Shown: positions 6,251 through 11,774 of the stretch, piece by piece | How positions within the stretch are numbered: the stretch's first letter is position 1 | Layout: each line of letters starts with the position of its first letter | Origin: Gammaproteobacteria bacterium | Lineage (GTDB): Bacteria; Pseudomonadota; Gammaproteobacteria; Burkholderiales; Thiobacillaceae | Reading direction: 5' to 3' | Length of the DNA stretch: 11,774 bases | Assembly: GCA_018820745.1 (NCBI GenBank) | Contig: JAHJNP010000381.1 | Coordinates: forward strand, 1 to 11,774 | The notes under the pieces: generated by a model | Seen by the model: only the letters and a program-made list of their open reading frames with translations | Told to the model about the DNA's origin: nothing | Database searches by the model: none | Position numbers and translations under genes: made by a program

Positions 6251-6639
6251 TTTTCCCCCTCCACTCAAGGTGTGGCTGTTAAACAAGCTGTTGGTCACCG
6301 GCACGGATCGCATCAAGCAAGCGGGCCAGCATGAACACCCGCCATAGTGAAGTCCAGGGCAAGTTTCAGCAAGGCGCCGGACAGCAGGCCCAACTGCTGC
6401 ACTCACGCCCGTCTGTGTTGCCGTCGTTGCTGAAGCCTGCCGGCCGGGTTCGCCAAATAACGGCCAAAGCCAAGTGCGATCGGGTATGCGGCCGACAGCC
6501 AGAGCAGGACTTGCTTTGGGACTGGATGGGATTTGCGTCATCTGAGCGGCCAGGGCGCCAAAATCAATTCCAATTTCGAGCTTGGGCCGTTTTCATTCTG
6601 CACTAGACTGAAAACAATGGCAGCTACCAAGGAGAATCC
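6251..6639. other. 389-nt divergent intergenic region
   Basis: It should hold the promoters of the DsrE-like gene (minus) and the SYLF gene (plus). Only the latter has a visible candidate (6582-6615). Longer open frames on both strands lack start signals and protein-like composition. A minus-strand stretch near 6440-6530 reads as a short hydrophobic peptide in one frame but has no usable start codon, so I do not call it a gene. Confidence 0.45.
6582..6615 (+). promoter_or_regulatory. Candidate promoter with 7-bp inverted repeat upstream of the SYLF gene
   Basis: TTGGGC (6582-6587) and TAGACT (6604-6609) are spaced by 16 nt and could be a weak sigma70 promoter. The perfect inverted repeat GTTTTCA-N13-TGAAAAC (6589-6595 and 6609-6615) fills the spacer and the region just past the -10 box, as an operator would. 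The start codon lies 25 nt further on. Confidence 0.35.
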
Positions 6640-7200
6640 ATGATGTTCATTGTTTCAGCGCTACGCATTTCTGTTCCTGCGCTGCTATTCATGGCCCTGT
6701 TGCTGGCTGCGACACCGGCTCTCGCAGCCAGCGCTGCCGAAATTGACCGGGAGGTCGATCGGGCCTTGGCAGCGTTCAAGAAAATCGAAGGAGCCAATGC
6801 TTTTCTCGGGATTGCCAAAGGGGTGCTGGTGTTTCCCAAGGTCTACAAAGCCGGGGTCGGTGTGGGCGGCGAATACGGCGAAGGCGCACTGCGGGTCGGC
6901 GGGAAATCCGTCGATTACTACAGCACCGCCGCCGCTTCCATCGGGTTCCAGCTGGGCGCGCAAGCCAAGAGCATTGTGGTGATCTTCACGCAGGAATCCG
7001 CCCTCAGGAAATTCCGTGAAAGCGAAGGCTGGAAGGTGGGCGTCGATGGTTCCGTCGCGCTGGTGGACATCGGCGTCGGCAAGGCCGTAGACACCACCAA
7101 CATCAAGGATCCGGTGATCGGCTTCATCTTTGGCCAGAAGGGCCTGATGTACAACCTCACGCTTGAAGGCTCGAAATTCACCCGGCTGGACAAGAAGTAG
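6640..7200 (+). CDS. Exported SYLF (YSC84-like) lipid-binding domain protein
   Basis: This 186-residue protein has a signal peptide (hydrophobic residues 8-28, likely cleavage ALA|A after residue 29; no lipobox cysteine) and a SYLF/DUF500 domain. Domain features are IAKGVLVFPKVYKAGVGVGGEYGEG (58-82), VDYYSTAAASIGFQLGAQAKSIVVIF (91-116), a W-containing GWKVGVDGSVALVDIG (130-145) and a terminal GLMYNLTLEGSKFTRL (168-183). SYLF proteins bind phospholipids, and bacterial YSC84 relatives are exported proteins of poorly known role in the envelope. The ATG at 6640 has AAGGAG with a short spacer; the second codon is also ATG and could serve instead. The TrhA-like gene follows after 57 nt on the same strand, so read-through is possible. 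The family is certain, the physiological role is not. Confidence 0.92.
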   Translation: MMFIVSALRISVPALLFMALLLAATPALAASAAEIDREVDRALAAFKKIEGANAFLGIAKGVLVFPKVYKAGVGVGGEYGEGALRVGGKSVDYYSTAAASIGFQLGAQAKSIVVIFTQESALRKFRESEGWKVGVDGSVALVDIGVGKAVDTTNIKDPVIGFIFGQKGLMYNLTLEGSKFTRLDKK

Positions 7201-7257
7201 TCACGAATTCAGCTGCGTGGAAGGGTCTTGAGCCCTGGACCGACGGGATAAATATTC

Positions 7258-7914
7258 GTGGATCTGTCGTCTGCCACCAACAGGCGTGCGCAGTCGCGCG
7301 AGGAAGAAATCGCGAACACCCTCAGTCACGGATTCGGGCTGATTGCGTCACTCGCGGCAACCCCTTTCCTGATCCAGCAGGCGGCGCGGCAAGGCAGTGC
7401 GGCGTTCATTGTCGGCGCGAGCATCTTCGCCGCAACCATGGTGCTGCTGTACCTTGCCTCCACCCTGTATCACGCCCTGCCGATCGGCCGTGGCAAAGGG
7501 GTGTTTCGGGTCATTGAGCATTCTGCGATTTTTCTCCTCATCGCGGGGACATACACCCCGTTCACCCTGGGCGTATTGCGCGGCGCATGGGGCTGGACGC
7601 TGCTTGGGCTCGTCTGGGGCCTTGCCGTGGCCGGGGTGACGCTGAAGGCATTGAACCGGATGAGCCATCCCGCCTTCTCCACCGGGCTGTATCTGATGAT
7701 GGGCTGGCTCATTGTGATCGCGGCCCAGCCCCTCTCTGCCCGCGTACCGACATCCGGCCTGCTGTGGCTGGTCGCCGGCGGCTTGGCCTACACGCTGGGG
7801 GTGATTTTCTTCGCGCTCGACGCGCGCCTGCGATACGGCCATTTCATCTGGCATCTGTTCGTCATGGCGGGGACCGCCTGCCATTACTTCGCGGTGTACG
7901 GGTACGCGGCATGA
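7258..7914 (+). CDS. trhA: TrhA/hemolysin III family membrane protein
   Basis: This 218-residue seven-helix inner-membrane protein belongs to the hemolysin III/PAQR family. The residues that form the metal site in this superfamily are present: S68 and H72 in ASTLYH, the EH pair at 87-88 in VIEHSAIFLLIAGTYTP, and H199 and H209 in HLFVMAGTACHYF near the C-terminus. In E. coli TrhA (YqfA) is linked to control of membrane energetics and fatty-acid composition; a haemolytic activity is not implied by the name. The start is a GTG with only a weak upstream ACGGGA, but homology-like sequence (REEEIANTLSHG, 14-25) begins soon after, so the start cannot be far off. The SYLF gene lies 57 nt upstream on the same strand; the yqjE-like gene converges from the right. 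Confidence 0.9.
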   Translation: MDLSSATNRRAQSREEEIANTLSHGFGLIASLAATPFLIQQAARQGSAAFIVGASIFAATMVLLYLASTLYHALPIGRGKGVFRVIEHSAIFLLIAGTYTPFTLGVLRGAWGWTLLGLVWGLAVAGVTLKALNRMSHPAFSTGLYLMMGWLIVIAAQPLSARVPTSGLLWLVAGGLAYTLGVIFFALDARLRYGHFIWHLFVMAGTACHYFAVYGYAA

Positions 7915-7937
7915 AAAAGCCATTCGGGACTCGGCAT

Positions 7938-7962
7938 TCGGGCACCCGATCAGGCTGCCCGA
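7938..7962. terminator. Possible terminator hairpin between convergent genes
   Basis: TCGGGCA and TGCCCGA (7 bp) pair across an 11-nt loop in the short gap between the convergent TrhA-like and YqjE-like genes. CATTCGGG is also repeated at 7921 and 7935. No T-run follows, so the terminator call rests on structure and position only. Confidence 0.35.
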
Positions 7963-7970
7963 CACTTAAC

Positions 7971-8360
7971 TCATGATTTCGTGCTGAGGTGTTGCCGGTC
8001 TTTGGACAGTTCCGCCAGGCTCGCTGCGAACAGCCTCGGCCGCGTTCGGGCCTTGTGCATGGCAAGCCACACCCCCCCGGCGCCGGCTGCCAGGAAACCC
8101 CCGGTCAAACCGCCCAGCGCCGCGAGCCGGTGTGACTCCCAGAAGGCAACCGCAATCAGAATCGCCAGCAGCACAATGCCGACGCCGAGACAGAACAGCG
8201 CAACCAGTCCCGTCACCAGGAGTGAGATCAAGTGCTCCCGCTCTTCCGCGACGTCCGTGGACAACAACTCGAGACGGGTCCGGACAATGCCGACCAGACT
8301 CGCTGACAGCGTTTTCAGGGATTCGAACAGGCCTGCCGCAGCATGAGATTCCTCAGCCAT
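7971..8360 (-). CDS. yqjE: YqjE-like holin-family membrane protein
   Basis: This 129-residue protein of the phage holin 3_6 / YqjE family has an amphipathic N-terminal part with RTRLELLSTDVAEEREHL (27-44), two membrane helices (about 46-74 and 78-100) and a basic cytoplasmic end finishing AELSKDRQHL (116-125). These features match E. coli YqjE in order and wording. Despite the family name it is a chromosomal housekeeping or stress membrane protein, not a lysis gene. The ATG at 8360 begins 7 nt after the stop of the DUF883 gene; a TTG at 8381 overlapping that gene is an alternative. Neither has a clear ribosome binding site, which suggests translational coupling to the upstream gene. The third enterobacterial partner (yqjK) is not seen. 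Confidence 0.85.
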   Translation of the reverse strand: MAEESHAAAGLFESLKTLSASLVGIVRTRLELLSTDVAEEREHLISLLVTGLVALFCLGVGIVLLAILIAVAFWESHRLAALGGLTGGFLAAGAGGVWLAMHKARTRPRLFAASLAELSKDRQHLSTKS

Positions 8361-8367
8361 TGCCAGG

Positions 8368-8700
8368 CTAGCGCCGCCCAATCAGCAGGCCGATCACCAG
8401 GCCGACGCCCACGGCGCCGCCAATGGACTGCCACGGATGCGTGTGGACATACTCATCCGTCGCCCGGGCGGCGGCCTTGGTCCTGACCAGCAGCGCTGCC
8501 TGGGCATCGGCCATTTTGGCTTTCGCCTCGGCGAGGGATGCTTCCGCCTTGGCGCGCGCTGCGGCCACTGCCTCGCCGCCCTGGCCGGCCGTGGCCTTCA
8601 ACAAGGCTTCCGCATCAGCGACCACCACCTTGAAATCGTTGATCAACTGTTGTTTCGCCACGTCGGATTGATCTGTTCCAGCAGAATATTGAGCGTTCAT
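8368..8700 (-). CDS. yqjD: DUF883 (ElaB/YqjD) family membrane-anchored protein
   Basis: This 110-residue protein has a long Ala/Lys/Glu-rich amphipathic helix (about 14-82), the short conserved element HTHPWQS (86-92) and a Gly-rich C-terminal membrane helix GGAVGVGLVIGLLIG (94-108) ending in RR. This is the YqjD/ElaB layout. In E. coli these are tail-anchored inner-membrane proteins that bind ribosomes in stationary phase under RpoS control. The ATG at 8700 is preceded by GGGAGGGA, a strong ribosome binding site. It is the first gene of a two-gene unit with the YqjE-like gene, the same pairing as in E. coli, which supports both calls. The family is clear; the exact paralogue (YqjD versus ElaB/YgaM) rests on the neighbour. 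Confidence 0.87.
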   Translation of the reverse strand: MNAQYSAGTDQSDVAKQQLINDFKVVVADAEALLKATAGQGGEAVAAARAKAEASLAEAKAKMADAQAALLVRTKAAARATDEYVHTHPWQSIGGAVGVGLVIGLLIGRR

Positions 8701-8733
8701 GGATATTCCCTCCCTCCCTCACGTTAATGATGC

Positions 8734-8750
8734 AAAAAAGCCGAGGCTTC
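8734..8750 (-). terminator. Candidate intrinsic terminator after the galT-like gene
   Basis: Read on the minus strand it is GAAGCCTCGGCTTTTTT: a short stem (GAAGC/GCTTT around CTCG) running into a six-T tract. It lies about 130 nt past the galT stop and 34 nt before the yqjD start, so it may end galT transcription or attenuate yqjD. The stem is short, hence modest confidence. Confidence 0.4.
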
Positions 8751-8800
8751 CGATAGCCCACTGAACTCAGGCACAGGGCATTTGACGCCCCACTTTCAAG

Positions 8801-8811
8801 CCCCCCCCCCC
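8801..8811. repeat. Homopolymer tract of 11 C
   Basis: An uninterrupted run of eleven C (G on the minus strand) sits 68 nt past the galT stop and about 100 nt upstream of yqjD. It lies in no gene. Long G tracts can slip in replication or be sequencing errors. Confidence 0.8.
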
Positions 8812-8878
8812 TTAAACACTATTCAGCCTAGTATTTCCAGAAGCCATTACAACCCGATCGCCAGCCGCGAGCCCTCCA

Positions 8879-9970
8879 TCACAACGTCACGGCACGCAGG
8901 CGCTCGGCGGCCTGTTCCGGATTGATGGTGTTGACGAACAACCCCGAGCCCAGCTCGAAACCGGTGGGAATCGAGGTGCGGGGGCAGATTTCCAGGTGCC
9001 AGTGGTAGCTCGGCGCATGGGCCTGCTGCTGGCTGTCGTGCGGCACGGAGTGCAGGAAAAAGTTGTACTGCGCGCCGCCGATGACGGCATCCAGCCGCGC
9101 CATGGTGCGCTTCATCACCCGCGCCAGATCGGCCATGTCCTCGCCGCGCACGTCGAGAAAATCCGCCTGGTGCGCCAGCGGCAGGATATGCACCTCCCAC
9201 TCGTAGCGGCTGGCAAACGGCTTGATGGCGATGAACTTCTCGCCGCGCTCGACCACGTACTGGCCGACGTTGATCTTGCGCCGCACCGCACCGGAGTTGC
9301 GGTCGTAGATGGTCGCCTCGAAGGTCAGTGCCTCGTCGATCAGCGCGCAGAAAATGCAGTGATGGTGCTTGGCGTAATGCGCGGCACTGTTTCGCACTTC
9401 GGCGTCGACGTTTTCCGGCACCACCGGCATCGCAATCACCTGGCTGTGGGTGTGCGGGATCGAGGCGCCGGCGGCGGGGCCGAAGTTCTTGAACACCAGC
9501 ACGTATTTCAGCCGCTCGTCCGACTCGAACAGCTGGCGCATGCGCGTCTGGTAGACGCCGAATAGTGCCGCCAGGTGCGATTCGGCCATTTCGTGCACGG
9601 CGATGCCGTGTTCATGGTGGTCGATGATGACCTCATGCCGGCCGTAGCCGTCGATGGTCTGCTGCAGGCCGAAATTGAAGCCGGCCTGTTCGCGGTCGTC
9701 GCCCAGCACCGGGTAGAGGTTTTCCACCATGCGGATCTGCCAGTCGCCGGTTTCCGGCCAGCTCAGAATAAGCGGTGGCGTCTTGTGTTCGTTGCCGCGG
9801 CAGAACGGGCAGGTTTCGACATGCTTGCGCGTATCGCGCGGCGCCAGTTCCTCGGCCTTTTTCGGGCGCATGCCGCGCGCAGTGGCGACCAGCACGGACT
9901 CGCTCGGCACGATGGGATTGATGCGGATTTCACGGACATCACTGCTATTGGCGGTATTCAAGTCTGACAT
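8879..9970 (-). CDS. galT: Galactose-1-phosphate uridylyltransferase family protein (GalT-like)
   Basis: This 363-residue nucleotidyltransferase of the GalT branch of the HIT superfamily has, in order: RINPIVPSESVLVATARGMRP (16-36), a zinc-type CPFC (54-57), NLYPVL (84-89), GRHEVIID (110-117), NFGPAAGASIPHTHSQ (162-177) with the nucleophilic histidine expected at H175, a second Cys pair CIFC (205-208), and the C-terminal YHWHLEICPR (322-331) and GSGLFVNTINPEQAAE (341-356). GalT moves UMP between UDP-glucose and galactose-1-phosphate in the Leloir pathway. The central motif is HTHSQ rather than the HPHGQ of E. coli GalT, so a related reaction on another sugar phosphate (as in plant ADP-glucose phosphorylase) is possible. 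The ATG at 9970 has AGAGGAG upstream. No other galactose genes are in the window. Confidence 0.85.
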   Translation of the reverse strand: MSDLNTANSSDVREIRINPIVPSESVLVATARGMRPKKAEELAPRDTRKHVETCPFCRGNEHKTPPLILSWPETGDWQIRMVENLYPVLGDDREQAGFNFGLQQTIDGYGRHEVIIDHHEHGIAVHEMAESHLAALFGVYQTRMRQLFESDERLKYVLVFKNFGPAAGASIPHTHSQVIAMPVVPENVDAEVRNSAAHYAKHHHCIFCALIDEALTFEATIYDRNSGAVRRKINVGQYVVERGEKFIAIKPFASRYEWEVHILPLAHQADFLDVRGEDMADLARVMKRTMARLDAVIGGAQYNFFLHSVPHDSQQQAHAPSYHWHLEICPRTSIPTGFELGSGLFVNTINPEQAAERLRAVTL

Positions 9971-10080
9971 GCGGCTTCTCCTCTGGCTGTCAGCTTAAAT
10001 CAGCCTGGGCCTGGCCGTCGGTTCATAATTCTTATGCCCCCTGTCAGGCTTTTTATCCCCGTCCGCGCCAGGGGCTTGCG

Positions 10081-10109
10081 TTGACGAAGCCCTGCCCGGC
10101 GCCGACAAT
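10081..10109 (+). promoter_or_regulatory. Sigma70-type promoter of the two small genes
   Basis: TTGACG (10081-10086) and GACAAT (10104-10109) are separated by exactly 17 nt, matching the consensus at five of six and four of six positions. The start codon at 10143 follows 33 nt later with CGGAG about 8 nt before it. This is the best promoter in the window. Confidence 0.6.
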
Positions 10110-10142
10110 GGAAACCTTTGCCGCAGCTTCGGAGCTTGACCC

Positions 10143-10427
10143 ATGGATATCGATAAAACCCTGCACGACGAACAGCGCATCATGCGCATGATGCGCAAGA
10201 CGCTTACCTCCATCGTGCGCGACACCGCGCCGCGTGACGGCAACCCCAGCCCCTTGACCGAAGCCACCGTGCTCGGCATCAAGGACTGCCTGGTGGTGAT
10301 TTCAAACCGCGAAGTCGAGCTCGCCAAGCTCACCGGGCGCACCCTGGAAGAGCGCCCGCACTACTCTGACGAAAAGCCCAGCGCCCACGTCGTCAAGCTC
10401 AGCAGCATTCCGAAAAAAACGCACTGA
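10143..10427 (+). CDS. Conserved-looking hypothetical protein (small, soluble)
   Basis: This 94-residue soluble protein has no signal peptide or membrane helix. It starts with a charged helix DKTLHDEQRIMRMMRKTLTSI (4-24), then a segment PSPLTEATVLGIKDCLVVISNREVELAKLTG (35-65) and a short ERPHYSDE (70-77) before a basic tail. The pattern (RMMRK, a PLT turn, NRE.EL, RPHYSD) resembles small uncharacterised proteins that I recall from other betaproteobacteria, but I cannot name a family with confidence and assign no function. The start ATG is well supported: CGGAG with 8-nt spacing and a good promoter upstream. It is divergent from the galT-like gene and only 2 nt from the next gene, so the two are almost certainly co-transcribed. 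Confidence 0.8.
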   Translation: MDIDKTLHDEQRIMRMMRKTLTSIVRDTAPRDGNPSPLTEATVLGIKDCLVVISNREVELAKLTGRTLEERPHYSDEKPSAHVVKLSSIPKKTH

Positions 10428-10429
10428 CG

Positions 10430-10681
10430 ATGCCGCAAGTCACCAGCCTGTTCACCGATGTCGAGTCGAAAGTCGTCGGCACCTCGGCGGTGGTGATCTA
10501 TGCGCCCGCGGGCAAGAAACGCCAGCGCTTTCCCGAAGGGGTGGTCGAGGTTTACACCAGTGAAACCGAGGCGCTGGCGCATGCCGACCCGGACAAGGGC
10601 CGTCATGCGGCCATCGCCAGCGGCCCGTCGCGTTCGTCAGAGGGCTTCAGGCTGTTCTATCTGGTGCGCTGGCTGAACTGA
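10430..10681 (+). CDS. Small hypothetical protein, second gene of a two-gene operon
   Basis: This 83-residue soluble protein has no signal, no cysteine and no known motif that I can see. It appears to be a small beta-rich domain: VVGTSAVVIYAPAGKKRQRFPEGVVEVYTSETEALAHAD runs through residues 15-53, followed by a Ser/Gly-rich linker and a conserved-looking aromatic end EGFRLFYLVRWLN (71-83). It begins 2 nt after the stop of the preceding gene, so expression is likely coupled; it has no strong ribosome binding site of its own. Codon use is like that of its neighbours. It converges on der with an 11-nt gap. No function is assigned. Confidence 0.75.
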   Translation: MPQVTSLFTDVESKVVGTSAVVIYAPAGKKRQRFPEGVVEVYTSETEALAHADPDKGRHAAIASGPSRSSEGFRLFYLVRWLN

Positions 10682-10692
10682 ACTTAGCTGAT

Positions 10693-11774
10693 TCAGTCTT
10701 TGCCGTAGACCTTGCGCCGCACCCGCTTCTTGCGCCGCATCCGCGTCGCCTCGCTCTCGGTCATCGGGCCGCGCGTCTTGCCTTCGTACGGATTACTGGC
10801 ACCGCCTTCCTTGATCTGGATGCGCAACGGCGTGCCCTGCAGCTTGAACGCCTTGCGGAAGCTGCTTTCCAGATAGCGCTTGTAGTCGTCGCGCAGCCCT
10901 TCCAGCGCGTTGCCGTGCAGGATGATGACCGGCGGATTCTTGCCGCCCTGGTGGGCATAGCGCGGCTTCGGGCGGAACAGGCCATTCTTGGGGGGGGCAT
11001 GCTGTTCCACTGCCATCTCCAGCACCCGCGTGAGTTTGGGCGTCGACAGCTTGATGAAGGCGGCGGCGTGCGCGGCTTCGACGTCCTTCAGCAGGTTTTC
11101 CAGGCCCTTGCCCTTCAGCGCCGAGATGTAGTTGAAGCGGGCAAAATCGAGAAACGCCAGTTTGCGCCCGATGTCGCGCTTGACGTCGTCGCGCTGCTCG
11201 GCGGAAAGCCCGTCCCACTTGTTGACCGCGACCACCAGCGCACGCCCGGTTTCCAGCACGAAGCCCGCCAGGTGCGCATCCTGCTCGGAAATGTTCTCGC
11301 GCGCGTCGAGCACCAGCACCACCACATTGGCGTCCTCGATCGCCTGCAGGGTCTTGATGACGGAGAATTTCTCCACCGTCTCGAACACCTTGCCGCGACG
11401 GCGCAGGCCGGCGGTGTCGATCAGGATATACGGCTTGCCGTCGCGCTCGAACTCGACATAGATCGAATCGCGCGTGGTGCCCGGCTGGTCGAACGCGATG
11501 ACGCGTTCCTCACCTACCAGCGTGTTGACCAGCGTCGACTTGCCGACGTTGGGGCGCCCCACCAGTGCAATCTTGGGGATGCCGAAATCGTCTCTCTTCT
11601 CTTCCTCTTCTGAAAACGGCGCCAGCGCCTCGGCCACCAGATCGGAAACGCCGTCGCCATGCGCGCTTGAAATGGCCAGCGGCTGGCCCAGCGCGAGTTC
11701 GTGAAACTCGGCGGTGATCACGGCAGCGTTCATGCCTTCGGCCTTATTGACCGCGAGCAGCACCGGGCACGACG
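10693..11774 (-). CDS. der: Ribosome-assembly GTPase Der (EngA), partial (N-terminus off right edge)
   Basis: Der is an essential double-GTPase for 50S ribosomal subunit assembly. About 359 residues are present; full-length proteins are about 440-490, so the first G-domain is mostly beyond the edge. The visible part opens with the G4 motif NKAE of domain 1. Next is an acidic linker ([10 protein letters not shown]), then a complete second G-domain: G1 [10 protein letters not shown]2 region [10 protein letters not shown]3 DTAG, G4 NKWD and G5 SALKGKG. The C-terminal KH-like domain follows ([45 protein letters not shown]) and the chain ends in a basic RRKKRVRRK tail. The frame is intact through the whole segment. 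The gene downstream is on the opposite strand, so der ends its transcript here. Confidence 0.97.
   Translation of the reverse strand, partial: SCPVLLAVNKAEGMNAAVITAEFHELALGQPLAISSAHGDGVSDLVAEALAPFSEEEEKRDDFGIPKIALVGRPNVGKSTLVNTLVGEERVIAFDQPGTTRDSIYVEFERDGKPYILIDTAGLRRRGKVFETVEKFSVIKTLQAIEDANVVVLVLDARENISEQDAHLAGFVLETGRALVVAVNKWDGLSAEQRDDVKRDIGRKLAFLDFARFNYISALKGKGLENLLKDVEAAHAAAFIKLSTPKLTRVLEMAVEQHAPPKNGLFRPKPRYAHQGGKNPPVIILHGNALEGLRDDYKRYLESSFRKAFKLQGTPLRIQIKEGGASNPYEGKTRGPMTESEATRMRRKKRVRRKVYGKD

Noticed and set aside
6440..6530. Minus-strand hydrophobic peptide frame (VLLWLSAAYPIALGFG)
   Set aside because: It is bounded by stops with no ATG, GTG or TTG near its beginning and no ribosome binding site; it may be chance or a decayed remnant.
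6251..6541. N-terminal extension of the DsrE-like protein
   Set aside because: The ATG at 6250 starts a proper signal peptide with a strong ribosome binding site; the upstream in-frame residues are not protein-like.
7228..7254. Separate promoter for the TrhA-like gene (TTGAGC and TAAATA)
   Set aside because: Spacing is 15 nt, the -10 match is poor, and it would leave almost no leader before the GTG.
7971..8360. Prophage lysis module because of the holin-family hit
   Set aside because: The protein matches the YqjE chromosomal type, pairs with a YqjD-like gene, and no endolysin, spanin or other phage gene is near.
9971..10080. galT promoter on the minus strand (CTGACA with TATGAA)
   Set aside because: The -35-like box is good but no -10 box lies at acceptable spacing (only 14 nt to TATGAA).
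10673..10696. CTGAA...TTCAG inverted repeat as a terminator between the second small gene and der
   Set aside because: The stem is only 5 bp, overlaps both stop codons and has no T-run.

Overview
The window looks like chromosomal DNA of a GC-rich proteobacterium, most likely a betaproteobacterium related to Thiobacillus or another Hydrogenophilales/Nitrosomonadales sulfur oxidiser. This is an inference from the style of the proteins: a DsrC/TusE-family protein, an exported DsrE-family protein, a Der GTPase of proteobacterial type and a yqjD-yqjE pair. No rRNA or other strict taxonomic marker is present. I see no phage, insertion sequence, CRISPR array or tRNA.

Left part (1-2610). An MFS transporter of the MFS_1_like/HcaT type runs off the left edge on the minus strand, with a flavin-reductase-domain protein just upstream in the same direction. 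A divergent intergenic region holding several short repeats separates them from a small exported protein, which is followed by a perfect 21-bp hairpin. Next is a DsrC/TusE-family protein that keeps only one of the two C-terminal cysteines.

Middle part (2611-6250). A diguanylate cyclase (GGEEF and I-site both intact) overlaps by 4 nt with a MinD/FlhG-like P-loop ATPase. An HDOD-domain protein converges on them. This is a compact signalling locus, plausibly coupling c-di-GMP to polarity, motility or surface behaviour. Upstream of the HDOD gene on the minus strand lies an exported DsrE-family protein.

Right-middle part (6251-8700). An exported SYLF/YSC84 lipid-binding-domain protein is followed by a seven-helix TrhA/hemolysin III membrane protein, both on the plus strand. 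Converging on them is a minus-strand pair matching the enterobacterial yqjD-yqjE genes (DUF883 protein and a holin-like membrane protein). All four act in or at the membrane.

Right part (8701-11774). A GalT-type nucleotidyltransferase (minus) is divergent from two small conserved-looking hypothetical genes that have a good sigma70-type promoter. These converge on the C-terminal three quarters of the essential ribosome-assembly GTPase Der, which runs off the right edge. Most of the window is ordinary chromosomal content. The parts most worth a second look are the single-cysteine DsrC-like protein, the overlapping diguanylate cyclase/ATPase pair, the small exported protein with its repeat-bearing upstream region, and the two small genes beside der.
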